Assembly (NCBI GenBank): GCA_965659415.1
Contig: CBFHVA010000006.1
Location: 1-64,000 of the forward strand
From: Phaeocystidibacter sp965659415
GTDB taxonomy: Bacteria > Bacteroidota > Bacteroidia > Flavobacteriales > Schleiferiaceae
Length of the DNA stretch: 64,000 nt
Reading direction: 5' to 3'
The notes beneath the pieces were generated by a model. The model saw only the letters and a program-made list of their open reading frames with translations, was not told where the DNA came from and made no database searches. Positions 43,881 to 52,870 of the stretch are shown here, one piece after another; within the stretch, counting starts at the first letter, position 1, and each line of letters starts with the position of its first letter. Made by a program: the position numbers and the translations under genes.

Positions 43881-44648
43881 ATGTCAACAGTAAGGGCGAA
43901 GAAACACCTCGGGCAACATTTTCTTAAAGACGAATCCATCGCTGAACGCATTGCCAACGTTCTGCAAGGTGATAGCTACACCAAGGTCCTCGAAATCGGA
44001 CCTGGAATGGGTGTGTTAACTCAATTTTTACTCAAGAAGACCTATGACACCTGGGTGGTCGAGCTCGATTCCGAATCCGTTACTTGGCTCCAGGCGCACT
44101 ACCCGAAACTAAGTGATCGCATCCTAAATGAAGACTTTCTGAAATTCGATTTCAAGCGAATCTTCGGGGAAGAGAAGTATGCCGTTATTGGGAACTTTCC
44201 CTACAACATTAGTTCGCAGATTGTCTTTAAAGTTCTAGAAAATAGGGATCAAATCCCTGAGTTTGGCGGCATGTTTCAAAAAGAAGTGGCCTTTCGAATT
44301 GCCACGAAGCCCGGCTCCAAAGACTATGGCATTCTTTCAGTGCTCTGCCAGGCCTATTACGATGTTGAGTACTGTTTTACAGTGGATGAACACGTTTTCA
44401 ATCCGCCACCAAAGGTAAAAAGCGGGGTTATGGTGATGCGCAGAAAGTCCGTTGATCCTGATGTACCGTTTAAATCACTTAAAACCGTCGTGAAAACCGC
44501 TTTTAACCAACGACGTAAAACCTTGAGGAACGCACTCAAATCGTTACCTTTCGAACACAATTCTGAAACCGAAGCATTGCTCCCAAAAAGAGCCGAACAA
44601 ATCGGGTATAAAGATTTTGTCCAACTGACCAAGGCACTGAAAATATGA
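43881..44648 (+). CDS. rsmA: 16S rRNA (adenine-N6)-dimethyltransferase
   Basis: The 255-residue KsgA-type enzyme dimethylates the two adjacent adenines near the 3' end of 16S rRNA during 30S maturation. It has KKHLGQHFLKDESIAERI at the start, SAM motif I VLEIGPGMGVLTQFLL and the catalytic NFPYNISSQIVFK. The C-terminal domain includes FNPPPKVKSGVMVM and FNQRRKTLRNALK. Length is normal. It is overlapped by mgtE (ATGA at 44645-44648) and starts a four-gene unit. Its promoter predicts a leaderless message. Confidence 0.95.
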   Translation: MSTVRAKKHLGQHFLKDESIAERIANVLQGDSYTKVLEIGPGMGVLTQFLLKKTYDTWVVELDSESVTWLQAHYPKLSDRILNEDFLKFDFKRIFGEEKYAVIGNFPYNISSQIVFKVLENRDQIPEFGGMFQKEVAFRIATKPGSKDYGILSVLCQAYYDVEYCFTVDEHVFNPPPKVKSGVMVMRRKSVDPDVPFKSLKTVVKTAFNQRRKTLRNALKSLPFEHNSETEALLPKRAEQIGYKDFVQLTKALKI

Positions 44649-45997
44649 GTTTTGAACTCACCCAAGAATATCTGAAAGAGCTCAGCGATCGTTTGGCTAA
44701 TGGCCAAGCCAAAGATGTAGCTATCGATTTGTGTGAGCTGCACCCTGCGGATATTGCAGAAGTGCTAGACGAGCTCAATAAAGAGGAGACCTTATCCATT
44801 ACCGAACACATCGAAGCAGATTTGCTTGGTGAAGTGCTGGTTCAATTGGATGAAGACTCTCGTAAAGAGATCCTCGACACCTTTACAGGAGAAGAAATTG
44901 CGCATGATGTAGTCGAAAACCTTGACTCCGATGATGCTGCTGATATTCTCAGTGAGCTCGACGAAGACAAGAAACTAGAGGTCCTTTCGAACCTCGAAGA
45001 TATAGAGCAGGCCAAACAGATTGCTAACCTTTTGACGCACGCGGAAGATACTGCAGGTGCGCTTATGGCAACGGAATTGGTGAAAGTGAATCACAACTGG
45101 ACGGTATTGACATGCGTACGTGAGATGCGCAAACAAGCCGAAGAAGTGGAACAGGTTCACGCCGTTTACGTGGTAGATGACAACGAGGTACTCCTTGGCA
45201 CGTTGAGCCTCAAAAAACTCCTGACCACCTCTACGAGAACTCCTATTAAGGAGGTTTTCAACGACAAATACCACAGCGTTCGATCTACGACCGATAATGA
45301 GGAAGTGGCTCGGGTAATGAATAAGTACGACATGTTCGTGATTCCAGTGGTAGATGATATGGGTCGTCTTCTAGGTCGAATCACGCTTGACGATGTGGTG
45401 GATGTAATCAAGGAAGAAGCCGACCGCGACTACCAACTAGCTTCAGGTTTGAGTGAAGATGTTGAAGCGAGTGATTCCATCTTTGAATTAACTCGTGCTC
45501 GTCTGCCTTGGTTGCTTATTGGATTATTAGGAGGGGTTGTTGCCGCATCGGTTATTGGGCAAAATGAAGTTGAACTTGGAAAAATTCCTCAACTCGCATT
45601 CTTCATTCCACTAATCGCTGCGATGGGTGGAAATGTAGGAGTACAATCCAGTGCCATTGTCGTACAAGCCTTAGCTAACGAAAGCATATCCGAAGGGGTC
45701 ATCAAACGGCTATCAAAGGAACTCAGCGTTGGTTTACTCAATGGGTTCATATGTGCCGTCACCATTTATGGCATTAGCTTAGTGATGGGTTATTCCTCCG
45801 CATTGGCCATGACGGTTGGCTTAGCGTTATTAGCGGTCATAATCTTTGCCAGTCTATTTGGAACCTTCGTTCCCCTCGTCCTCGATAAATACAAAGTAGA
45901 TCCCGCTCTGGCCACGGGCCCATTTATCACAACGGCCAATGACGTTTTGGGGCTCTTTATCTACTTTGCCATTGGAAAAGCAATTTTAGGTTTTTGA
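44645..45997 (+). CDS. mgtE: MgtE-type magnesium transporter
   Basis: The 450-residue protein has the full MgtE architecture. The cytoplasmic N domain (about 1-125) is rich in acidic helices such as ELHPADIAEVLDEL. Two CBS domains follow (about 130-255, with MNKYDMFVIPVVDDMGRLLGRITLDDVVDVI), then a plug helix and five transmembrane helices from about residue 280 (GNVGVQSSAIVVQAL and DPALATGPFITTANDVLG). The N and CBS domains sense Mg2+ and close the channel when it is plentiful. It is coupled to rsmA by overlap. Confidence 0.94.
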   Translation: MSFELTQEYLKELSDRLANGQAKDVAIDLCELHPADIAEVLDELNKEETLSITEHIEADLLGEVLVQLDEDSRKEILDTFTGEEIAHDVVENLDSDDAADILSELDEDKKLEVLSNLEDIEQAKQIANLLTHAEDTAGALMATELVKVNHNWTVLTCVREMRKQAEEVEQVHAVYVVDDNEVLLGTLSLKKLLTTSTRTPIKEVFNDKYHSVRSTTDNEEVARVMNKYDMFVIPVVDDMGRLLGRITLDDVVDVIKEEADRDYQLASGLSEDVEASDSIFELTRARLPWLLIGLLGGVVAASVIGQNEVELGKIPQLAFFIPLIAAMGGNVGVQSSAIVVQALANESISEGVIKRLSKELSVGLLNGFICAVTIYGISLVMGYSSALAMTVGLALLAVIIFASLFGTFVPLVLDKYKVDPALATGPFITTANDVLGLFIYFAIGKAILGF

Positions 45998-45998
45998 G

Positions 45999-46868
45999 AT
46001 GCGAAGATTTACCACGTTCCTTGCAGTACTACTTGCCTCGAACCTGATATACGGTCAACTCGATACATTGGAAGTAGACTCTATCCAAGTCGATATTCTG
46101 CCCTATATCGAACCGTTACACTCTGACAGACCGGGAAATACTTTTGATTACGATCATTTGAGCATAGGGCAAATGGTTCAGTTTGGACTTTCTTACCGCG
46201 ATATTGAGTTTGGACAGCAGGCCGCCTACAGTGCACAAGTGCGATTTGGCACGTGCATAGGTGAATTCGACCTTGAATTATCCTCCTTAAACACAGGAGA
46301 GGAAAGAATTATTGACAACCCATTTCTCTTTTCAGACATAAGTTCTTTACGCGCCGAACACTTCGCGGGCTTGTGGTATCGTGTGGGTAAGGACATCAAT
46401 GATAAGCTGGGAGTTGGTATACTCGCGGGAACTTCGATTGGCAGCATAGTGTCTCGAGAAACACTGATTTTTCAGGGATTTGTGCCTGATACCTCTCAGC
46501 GCGATACGTTTGCGATCAACTCTTCTCGGATTGCTTATGGAATGCGATTAAATGCCACCGTGAGTTACTCCTTCGACAATCACTGGAATCTATCAAGTAC
46601 CGTTGGGCTCGTTTCTTATGATTTGGAAAGTACCTCCTTCCCGCGTTTTACAGCAACCCTGAATGGGAGTTACTCCTTTGGGAGATGGATGGTGTTTGCT
46701 GAAATATTTACTTTCGATTTAGCAGAAGGAAAATCAGCTTACAATGTGGGTGGGTCAGTGCTCATTACTAGTGCATTTTCAGTAGATGCATACTTTGGTT
46801 CGAGTACCAATTATTTGGATTTCAATGAGGGCACAGCCAATGTGGGTATGACCTACTTTTTTCGATGA
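45999..46868 (+). CDS. Outer-membrane beta-barrel protein, unknown role
   Basis: The 289-residue protein has a signal peptide (about 1-19, ending LIYGQ) and a predicted barrel with repeating aromatic-ended strands. These include MVQFGLSYRDIEF, HFAGLWYRVGKDINDKLGVGIL, ISSLRAEHFAGLWYRV and a terminal VGMTYFFR ending in an aromatic residue pair. The HSDRPGNTF block near the start of the mature protein recalls the MetA-pathway/phenol-degradation transporter-like family of Bacteroidota, but the match is weak. It lies 1 nt after mgtE and overlaps the dehydrogenase gene by 4 bp. Confidence 0.65.
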   Translation: MRRFTTFLAVLLASNLIYGQLDTLEVDSIQVDILPYIEPLHSDRPGNTFDYDHLSIGQMVQFGLSYRDIEFGQQAAYSAQVRFGTCIGEFDLELSSLNTGEERIIDNPFLFSDISSLRAEHFAGLWYRVGKDINDKLGVGILAGTSIGSIVSRETLIFQGFVPDTSQRDTFAINSSRIAYGMRLNATVSYSFDNHWNLSSTVGLVSYDLESTSFPRFTATLNGSYSFGRWMVFAEIFTFDLAEGKSAYNVGGSVLITSAFSVDAYFGSSTNYLDFNEGTANVGMTYFFR

Positions 46869-47797
46869 ACGTTCTACTCATAGATAGCACACACCTCATC
46901 TTAGAGGAGAGATTGCGCGAAGCAGGTCATAAGCTCATTAATGGCACAACTTGGTCGCGAGAGCGAGTGCTAGCAGAGCTTCATCAGTTTGAAGGAGCAG
47001 TCATTCGAAGCCGATTTCCTATCGATGAATCCTTCTTTAAAGCCGGTACAAACTTGAAGTGCATCGGACGATTTGGGGCCGGACTCGAGAATATCGACTT
47101 AAGAGCGGCAGAGCAATTCGGCGTAAGCTGTTTAAATGCCCCCGAAGGGAATCGTCAGGCCGTAGGAGAACACGCCCTGGGCTTATTGCTCAATTTGATG
47201 AATCACATCAGACGGGCTGATGCTGAAGTTCGACAAGGGTTATGGCGCAGACATGAAAACACCGGTTTTGAGCTCAGTGGAAAAACGGTAGGAATCATCG
47301 GCTTGGGCAATATGGGACGCTCCTTCGCTAAAGTACTATCCGGATTCGATGCCAACCTCATTGCCTGCGACCCTTATGTCCATCCTTGGCCAGATTCAAA
47401 CATAGAACAGGTATCTCTCGAAGAACTTAAAGAAAAAGCCGATATCATTTCTTTACATGTCCCTCTCACCGAAGATACCAGACATATGATTGACGATCGC
47501 TTTTGGCAAAACACCCAAAAGTCCGTTTTCTTTATAAATACAGCTCGAGGCCCGGTAGTGGATACCGAGGCACTGTTAACAGCCATTGAGCGTGGTAAGG
47601 TGCTCGGGGCGGGCCTTGATGTAAATGAGTTTGAAAGTAATTCGTTCAAACTAGATACTTCTGAAAATCCAGTTTTGGCAAGATTGATTGAGAGTGAAAA
47701 CGTTTTACTTACCCCCCATATTGCCGGATGGACCGCAGAGGCTTTCGAAAAAATGGCTACGGTACTAGCTGATAAAATGATCGAGATTTTGGACTAA
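46865..47797 (+). CDS. D-2-hydroxyacid dehydrogenase (phosphoglycerate dehydrogenase-like)
   Basis: The 310-residue protein has the D-isomer 2-hydroxyacid dehydrogenase fold. The NAD-binding motif is VGIIGLGNMGRSFAKVL near residues 141-157. The catalytic Arg is in NTARGPVVDTEAL, and the catalytic His is in LTPHIAGWTAEA near 285. SerA uses a similar core to oxidise 3-phosphoglycerate toward serine, but the usual C-terminal ACT domain of long SerA is missing, as in short bacterial forms. The substrate is therefore uncertain. It ends the rsmA unit, with 2 nt to the convergent olsF gene. Confidence 0.85.
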   Translation: MNVLLIDSTHLILEERLREAGHKLINGTTWSRERVLAELHQFEGAVIRSRFPIDESFFKAGTNLKCIGRFGAGLENIDLRAAEQFGVSCLNAPEGNRQAVGEHALGLLLNLMNHIRRADAEVRQGLWRRHENTGFELSGKTVGIIGLGNMGRSFAKVLSGFDANLIACDPYVHPWPDSNIEQVSLEELKEKADIISLHVPLTEDTRHMIDDRFWQNTQKSVFFINTARGPVVDTEALLTAIERGKVLGAGLDVNEFESNSFKLDTSENPVLARLIESENVLLTPHIAGWTAEAFEKMATVLADKMIEILD

Positions 47798-47799
47798 AA

Positions 47800-49617
47800 C
47801 TAGGCGTTCCCTTTTTTCACTTCCCGCTTGGTCGCTTCTTCAAGCTCCTCGAGCACAGGTTGGATGGTTTGCTCTGGAAGATCATTGATATCGATATACA
47901 TGAAACCATCTACAGAATTGTTGAACTTCGGATCCACATTAAAGCTCACAATCTTTGCATTCTGTTTAATGTACTTCTTGAAGAGTACTGGGAATCGCAT
48001 ATTGCCTGGCTCAACTTCATCGATGAAGCGATCGAACTTATTCAAGTCCTCCCCTGATGTGTTCTTTATAAAGCGTTCATCTTCATCACTGAGCTTTACT
48101 CTGAACTCCTTTCTTGGGTGGATGTATTCACCCAATCGCTTATCGTAAAAATGGTGTTGAACATAGGCAATCATCATCGCCTTAGAAAAGGTCGAAAACT
48201 GATTGGAAATACTCACACAACCCGTCAAGTAACGGACCTTATCAGGGTTCCTTAAAATAACGTGCACTATTCCTTTCCACAACAGGAAGAGTGGCATAGG
48301 TTTCTGCTGATATTCTTTCACGATGAATGCACGCCCCATTTCCAAAGACTGCTTGAAAATCGGGAAGGCCTCATCCTCAATTCTAAACAGACTTTGCACA
48401 TAGAATCCCTTGATACCTTTTGACTCAAAAATATCAGCACCCATACCCAAACGGTAAGCGCCTACAATGGTTTGAGCCTGATTATCCCAAAGGAACAAGT
48501 GAAGATATTCATAGTCGTAATCGTCTAGATCAGTCTCCTCATTTGTGCCTTCACCGACATCGCGGAAAGTAATTTCTCGAAGGCGACCAATTTCTCTAAG
48601 AATGCTAGGAATCTTATCAGCAGGTGCACAAAAGACTTCGAAAGTTCTGAACTCCGTCATCCGGAAACCATCCTCCCGCAAGGTTTCAATCTCGTCCCAA
48701 ATATAGTTTTGGGGAGTTGGACTTATAATTCGCGCTGGTTCTTTGGGACTTCTCGCCACAACCTTGCGAATACGCTCCAATCGAGAAGGATCTTCCAGTG
48801 GGGCAGATAAACGGTAGGTGCGTTCGCGTAACAGTGCACTGAGTTCATGCGTATCCTTGCAGGCTTTCTTCTCATCAACTGTGACAGGCTTCCCGATCCG
48901 CACCAAGATCTGCTTGTTTCGCTGAGTGAGTAATTCACTTGGAAGTTTCGCCGTTTGCAACATCGACGAAAGCGAAGAGAGGACGTAGAATAAAGGCGAA
49001 TTCTTGGCTTTAAAATAGATGGGCACTACTGGAACGTCCAACTTTTCCGCCAGTTTCATGGCACCTTCTTGCCATTCTCTATCGATAACTTTTCCTTCTC
49101 CAAACTTGTAGGCGCTAACTTCTCCTGCTGGGAAAATCCCTAATCCCTTTCCTTCTTTCACATGGCGAAAGGCCTCTTTCAGTCCGATAGCCGAATTGAA
49201 CGCATCCTTACGCTCCTCAAAAGGATTTACGGCAAAAAATTGATCCGATAAAGGATCGATTTTCTTCAGTAAGAAATTGGCCATCACCTTAAAATCAGGA
49301 CGGACAATGGAAATCAACTTTAGTAAAACCAATCCGTCTATTCCACCCAATGGATGATTCGATACCGTTATAAAAGGCCCTTCTGTTGGAATTCGCTTGA
49401 GCTCGTCTTCGAAATAGTCAAATCCAACGCCTAAATGATCGAAAACGGCATCGATAAACTCTATGCCCTTTTGATCAGAAAATCGCTCGTAAATCTGATT
49501 GAGTTCGGATAACTTGGTAACGTCCATTACCACACCCGCTAGCCAACCCATACCATACTTGTCCAATTTAGCTGCTTTAGCTAAGTCTTCTTTAGCGATG
49601 AGTTGTTTGGTTTTCAT
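47800..49617 (-). CDS. olsF: Bifunctional acyltransferase of aminolipid synthesis (OlsF-like)
   Basis: The roughly 605-residue protein fuses two acyltransferases. The N-terminal half (to about 280) is a glycerophosphate-type O-acyltransferase with FITVSNHPLGGIDGLVLLK and FPAGEVSAYKFGEGKV. The C-terminal half (about 300-600) is a GNAT-like N-acyltransferase related to OlsB/hemolysin-type proteins (QTIVGAYRLGMGADIF, IKGFYVQSLFRIEDEAF, MGRAFIVKEYQQKPMPLFLLWKGI). OlsF of Serratia and Flavobacterium johnsoniae makes ornithine lipid with this arrangement; glycine lipid is an alternative product. ATG 49617 lies 5 nt after a TACATTTG promoter, so I prefer it to GTG 49623. It follows the lysine genes but has its own promoter. 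Confidence 0.85.
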   Translation of the reverse strand: MKTKQLIAKEDLAKAAKLDKYGMGWLAGVVMDVTKLSELNQIYERFSDQKGIEFIDAVFDHLGVGFDYFEDELKRIPTEGPFITVSNHPLGGIDGLVLLKLISIVRPDFKVMANFLLKKIDPLSDQFFAVNPFEERKDAFNSAIGLKEAFRHVKEGKGLGIFPAGEVSAYKFGEGKVIDREWQEGAMKLAEKLDVPVVPIYFKAKNSPLFYVLSSLSSMLQTAKLPSELLTQRNKQILVRIGKPVTVDEKKACKDTHELSALLRERTYRLSAPLEDPSRLERIRKVVARSPKEPARIISPTPQNYIWDEIETLREDGFRMTEFRTFEVFCAPADKIPSILREIGRLREITFRDVGEGTNEETDLDDYDYEYLHLFLWDNQAQTIVGAYRLGMGADIFESKGIKGFYVQSLFRIEDEAFPIFKQSLEMGRAFIVKEYQQKPMPLFLLWKGIVHVILRNPDKVRYLTGCVSISNQFSTFSKAMMIAYVQHHFYDKRLGEYIHPRKEFRVKLSDEDERFIKNTSGEDLNKFDRFIDEVEPGNMRFPVLFKKYIKQNAKIVSFNVDPKFNNSVDGFMYIDINDLPEQTIQPVLEELEEATKREVKKGNA

Positions 49618-49622
49618 GCTCA

Positions 49623-49630
49623 CAAATGTA
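49623..49630 (-). promoter_or_regulatory. Promoter -7 element of olsF, leaderless spacing
   Basis: TACATTTG on the minus strand ends 5 nt before ATG 49617, the same spacing as at rsmA. The in-frame GTG at 49623 overlaps the element. Confidence 0.65.
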
Positions 49631-49656
49631 GTAATTCACCGCAATGGAACACGCTT

Positions 49657-50940
49657 TCAATTAATACGCTTCGCGGTCTCCTTTAAAACTAACTGATGGG
49701 TGTGCCTTGTTACCTGTTCCAGATATACCTCACCTTTCGCTCGAATGGACTGAACCGCCGTTTTATCATAATGACGAATTGTATATAAGCTAAGCCCGTC
49801 ATTGTGCTTCACATTAAATATCTCGGAGAGCTTTTCGAGCACGCCAGGCAGTAAAACAGGGTCGTGATTAATACAAAAGCTAGAACTGATGGCCGAGTTT
49901 TGCATCGTATTTACGGCAATTCCAGCATCGTGAAAGACTTGGTAAATCTTGCTCAAATGATCTTCAACAATGAAGGCCAAATCCCTCGTGCTCAAGGTAA
50001 TGAGTACTTGATTCTCTTTGCGAATGAAACAAGGCGACATAGGATATAACCATTCTCCTTTTTGAATGACAGTTCCTGGAGCCAGTGGATCTACGAAGCT
50101 CTTCACATACAAGGGGATCTCCTTGCGCTGAAGAGGTTGAATAGTTTTGGGGTGGATAACAGATGCCCCATAGTAAGCGAGCTCAATAGCCTCGCGAAAC
50201 GATATAGTCTCCAGGCGAACAACATCGTCAAACACCTTCGGGTCCCCGGTAAGAACTCCACCTACATCTTTCCAAATACAAAGTTCCGCAGCATCCAATA
50301 CATAGGCCATTACGGCAGCTGTATAGTCGGATCCTTCCCTACCCAATGTTGTAGGCACACCATCCGAAGCAGCTCCCAGAAAACCTTGAACGATGTGAAT
50401 CCCCGAAGGACGCACAGCTTGTGCCACTCGTTTACTCGTCATCTCAAAATCAACTGTAGCTCTTCTATGCGCACCGTTGGTAACCACTAATTCATGTGCT
50501 GAATGCCAATAGCTTTCTTGAGCGCATTCAATCAAATAATGGTGAACGATTTGAGTAGAGAGCATTTCTCCGAACCCAATGATTCGATCATATACTTGAC
50601 CATAACGCTCACTGTCTTGAAGAACAGATTGGTACCTAAGGTCGTCAAACAAATTTTGAACAACTGACCATATAACATGACCTTCTTGAAACAAGTCGCC
50701 CAAAATGGCGATGTGAAAATCAATCACATACCGAAGCGCATCATTCAGCCGATATTCATCCTGTTCAATCACTGCTGAAATGACATTCTCAAGAGCATTG
50801 GTCATTTTACCCATGGCAGAAACCACAACAATCATAGGTTCTCTGGCGTGATGCTCTATGATACGAGAAACGTTTCTCACAGATGCGGCATCCTTCACGG
50901 AGGCCCCACCGAACTTATATACGCGATATGTATCGCTCAT
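49657..50940 (-). CDS. lysC: Aspartate kinase, monofunctional
   Basis: The 427-residue kinase phosphorylates aspartate, the first step toward lysine, threonine and methionine. The N-terminal kinase domain opens with YRVYKFGGASVKDAASVRNV and contains TTLGREGSDYTAAVMAYVL, WKDVGGVLTGDPKVFDD and EAIELAYYGASVIHPKTI. The C-terminal ACT region (about 300-427) should bind a feedback amino acid. No homoserine dehydrogenase domain is attached. The start overlaps the GNAT gene stop (ATGA), and lysA lies two genes upstream, so it likely serves lysine synthesis. Confidence 0.92.
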   Translation of the reverse strand: MSDTYRVYKFGGASVKDAASVRNVSRIIEHHAREPMIVVVSAMGKMTNALENVISAVIEQDEYRLNDALRYVIDFHIAILGDLFQEGHVIWSVVQNLFDDLRYQSVLQDSERYGQVYDRIIGFGEMLSTQIVHHYLIECAQESYWHSAHELVVTNGAHRRATVDFEMTSKRVAQAVRPSGIHIVQGFLGAASDGVPTTLGREGSDYTAAVMAYVLDAAELCIWKDVGGVLTGDPKVFDDVVRLETISFREAIELAYYGASVIHPKTIQPLQRKEIPLYVKSFVDPLAPGTVIQKGEWLYPMSPCFIRKENQVLITLSTRDLAFIVEDHLSKIYQVFHDAGIAVNTMQNSAISSSFCINHDPVLLPGVLEKLSEIFNVKHNDGLSLYTIRHYDKTAVQSIRAKGEVYLEQVTRHTHQLVLKETAKRIN

Positions 50941-51443
50941 TCCAATATCTCTTTTATGCGCTCGTAATTAACGAAGGTAAAGTTCTCAATGACATCTTCG
51001 GACATTCGACATTGCAACCATTCTTTTTCAATCGATGCTCCGATAGATTCATAAAACTTCACGGCCGGGGTATTCCAATCGAGTACCTCCCAACCCAAAC
51101 GACGCGCTTTTCGCTTTTTCGATTCGGCAATAATAGCTTCCAACAACATGCGGCCTATTCCTTTCCCCCGAATCTCTTCCTTTACGATTAAATCCTCCAA
51201 ATGAATATAGGAACCCTTCCATGTGCTGTAGCGCTCATAAAACAGAGCAATGCCCACAATCTCGGAGGATAATTCTGCTACGAAGAAGTCGAACTTCTGC
51301 GCTCTGAAATCGGATTTTAGTTCTTCAATCGACACCTCAACGGCGTGGGGTTCGCGTTCAAAGATGGCTAACTGCTCAATAAAGCTCAACACAGATGGAA
51401 GGTCTGCTTGTACGCCTCTTCTTAACTCAATACTTGATTCCAT
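50937..51443 (-). CDS. GNAT-family N-acetyltransferase
   Basis: The 168-residue protein shows the GNAT fold. It has the N-terminal SIELRRGVQADLPSVLSFIEQLA and the acetyl-CoA pyrophosphate loop EIRGKGIGRMLLEAIIAES, followed by RRLGWEVLDWNTPAVKFYESIGA. The last block is typical of diamine (spermidine/spermine) acetyltransferase relatives. It is placed inside the lysine operon, overlapping lysA by 22 bp and aspartate kinase by 4 bp. A lysine or diamine-related substrate is an inference only. Confidence 0.85.
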   Translation of the reverse strand: MESSIELRRGVQADLPSVLSFIEQLAIFEREPHAVEVSIEELKSDFRAQKFDFFVAELSSEIVGIALFYERYSTWKGSYIHLEDLIVKEEIRGKGIGRMLLEAIIAESKKRKARRLGWEVLDWNTPAVKFYESIGASIEKEWLQCRMSEDVIENFTFVNYERIKEILE

Positions 51444-52594
51444 TCAATTTCAATCTGATCGCGTAGCAAATCTGAAATATCCTGTCGCTTGCGAATAAGA
51501 TGATATTCACCATTGATGTGCAATACCTCAGCCGGGAGTCTTCTACTATTGTAGTTGCTCGCTATCGACATTACATAGGCCCCCGCGTTTCGGAAGGCTA
51601 AAATATCTCCTTGACGCACTTCAGGTAACGGACGATCCCACGCGAAGGTGTCTGTTTCACAAATGTAACCTACAACAGAGTATATGCGCTGTTTACCTTC
51701 TGGATTTGTGAGATTATCGATGTGATGGCAAGAGTCATAGAACATGGGGCGAATGAAGTGATTCATCCCACTATTTACGCCAACAAAAACAGTGCTGGTG
51801 GTTTGCTTGATTACTTGTGCAGTGGTAAGAAACGTCCCGGCTTCAGACACTAAGAATTTACCCGGTTCAAAAATCAATTCGAGTTCTTTGCCATATTCTT
51901 CGCAGAACTGGGTGAACAGGTTGCACGTTTGAACTCCCAATTCCTCTACATGCGTTTCTAGACCTCCTGGTTCATAGGCTACTTTAAATCCAGATCCGAA
52001 ATCAACATACTCCAGGTGAGGAAAATCAAGCGCATGATCTAACAGAATTTGGGCACCACTGAGGAAGACTTCTATATCCAAAATCTCACTTCCTGTGTGC
52101 ATGTGCAATCCATCAATGCGAAGACCATAGTGATTCACAATGCGGTGCAGGTGACGCATTTGATGCACTGAAATTCCAAATTTACTATCGATATGACCTG
52201 TAGAAATCTTGTGGATCCCTCCCGCTAGAATGTGCGGATTGATTCGATTGCCCATTGACACGCGGTCGCCGTATATGGCAGCCAGCTCTTCAAGTACCGT
52301 GAGATTATCGACGTTAATATGTACACCCATTCTGATGGCTTGCTCATATTCAGCTATGCCAACGCTATTGGGTGTGAAGAGAATTTGCCTTGGATCGAAG
52401 CCCGCGTGAATAGCCAGTTCAACTTCTTCAATTGAGACGGCGTCAAAACCTGCACCTAAATCTTGTAGGCACTTCCAGATATTGATATTATTCAAAGACT
52501 TACCCGCAAAGTGAATGCGAGTAGCACATCGATTGAATGCCGAACGCAAGCGCTTATACTGACGCTCAATGACAGCCGCATCATACACAAACAA
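51422..52594 (-). CDS. lysA: Diaminopimelate decarboxylase, N-terminus interrupted by a stop codon
   Basis: LysA decarboxylates meso-diaminopimelate to lysine using pyridoxal phosphate. The 390-residue readable part starts at FVYDAAVIERQYKRL. It has the cofactor lysine in HFAGKSLNN, then HMHTGSEI, the cofactor-phosphate glycines in DFGSGFKV, and EPGKFLVSEAGTF. The natural start is probably ATG 52663, 21 nt after a TACATTTG promoter; it reads MKQQAIE, then TGA at 52640-52642, then NREIAEQLIQEFDSPL in the same frame into FVYDAA. Translation may instead begin at TTG 52594, or the stop may be an error or real mutation. It leads the operon with the GNAT and aspartate kinase genes. Confidence 0.85.
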   Translation of the reverse strand: MFVYDAAVIERQYKRLRSAFNRCATRIHFAGKSLNNINIWKCLQDLGAGFDAVSIEEVELAIHAGFDPRQILFTPNSVGIAEYEQAIRMGVHINVDNLTVLEELAAIYGDRVSMGNRINPHILAGGIHKISTGHIDSKFGISVHQMRHLHRIVNHYGLRIDGLHMHTGSEILDIEVFLSGAQILLDHALDFPHLEYVDFGSGFKVAYEPGGLETHVEELGVQTCNLFTQFCEEYGKELELIFEPGKFLVSEAGTFLTTAQVIKQTTSTVFVGVNSGMNHFIRPMFYDSCHHIDNLTNPEGKQRIYSVVGYICETDTFAWDRPLPEVRQGDILAFRNAGAYVMSIASNYNSRRLPAEVLHINGEYHLIRKRQDISDLLRDQIEIEWNQVLS

Positions 52595-52684
52595 AGGAGA
52601 ATCAAATTCTTGAATAAGTTGTTCCGCGATTTCTCGGTTTCACTCTATGGCCTGCTGCTTCATCTTCAATTGAATTTAGGGCTG

Positions 52685-52692
52685 CAAATGTA
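52685..52692 (-). promoter_or_regulatory. Promoter -7 element of lysA
   Basis: TACATTTG on the minus strand, 21 nt before ATG 52663. This location points to that ATG as the original start. Confidence 0.65.
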
Positions 52693-52841
52693 ATGGCGGA
52701 AGACTGAGTAGACAATCATTTTCAACTCTTTGAACTATTTTATAACATTAAGTTATTTTTTTCTAACCTATTAAGATTGTTTTGATGAAGGGTGAACGTG
52801 TAACTCTATCAAATGCGGACGTCCAATTCGATGAGCATACC

Positions 52842-52849
52842 TATCTTTG
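52842..52849 (+). promoter_or_regulatory. Promoter -7 element of fbp
   Basis: TATCTTTG matches TAnnTTTG, 21 nt before ATG 52871. An in-frame upstream start at 52847 falls inside this element and is not used. Confidence 0.65.
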
Positions 52850-52870
52850 TTTCGCTCAGAAACAATTTTC

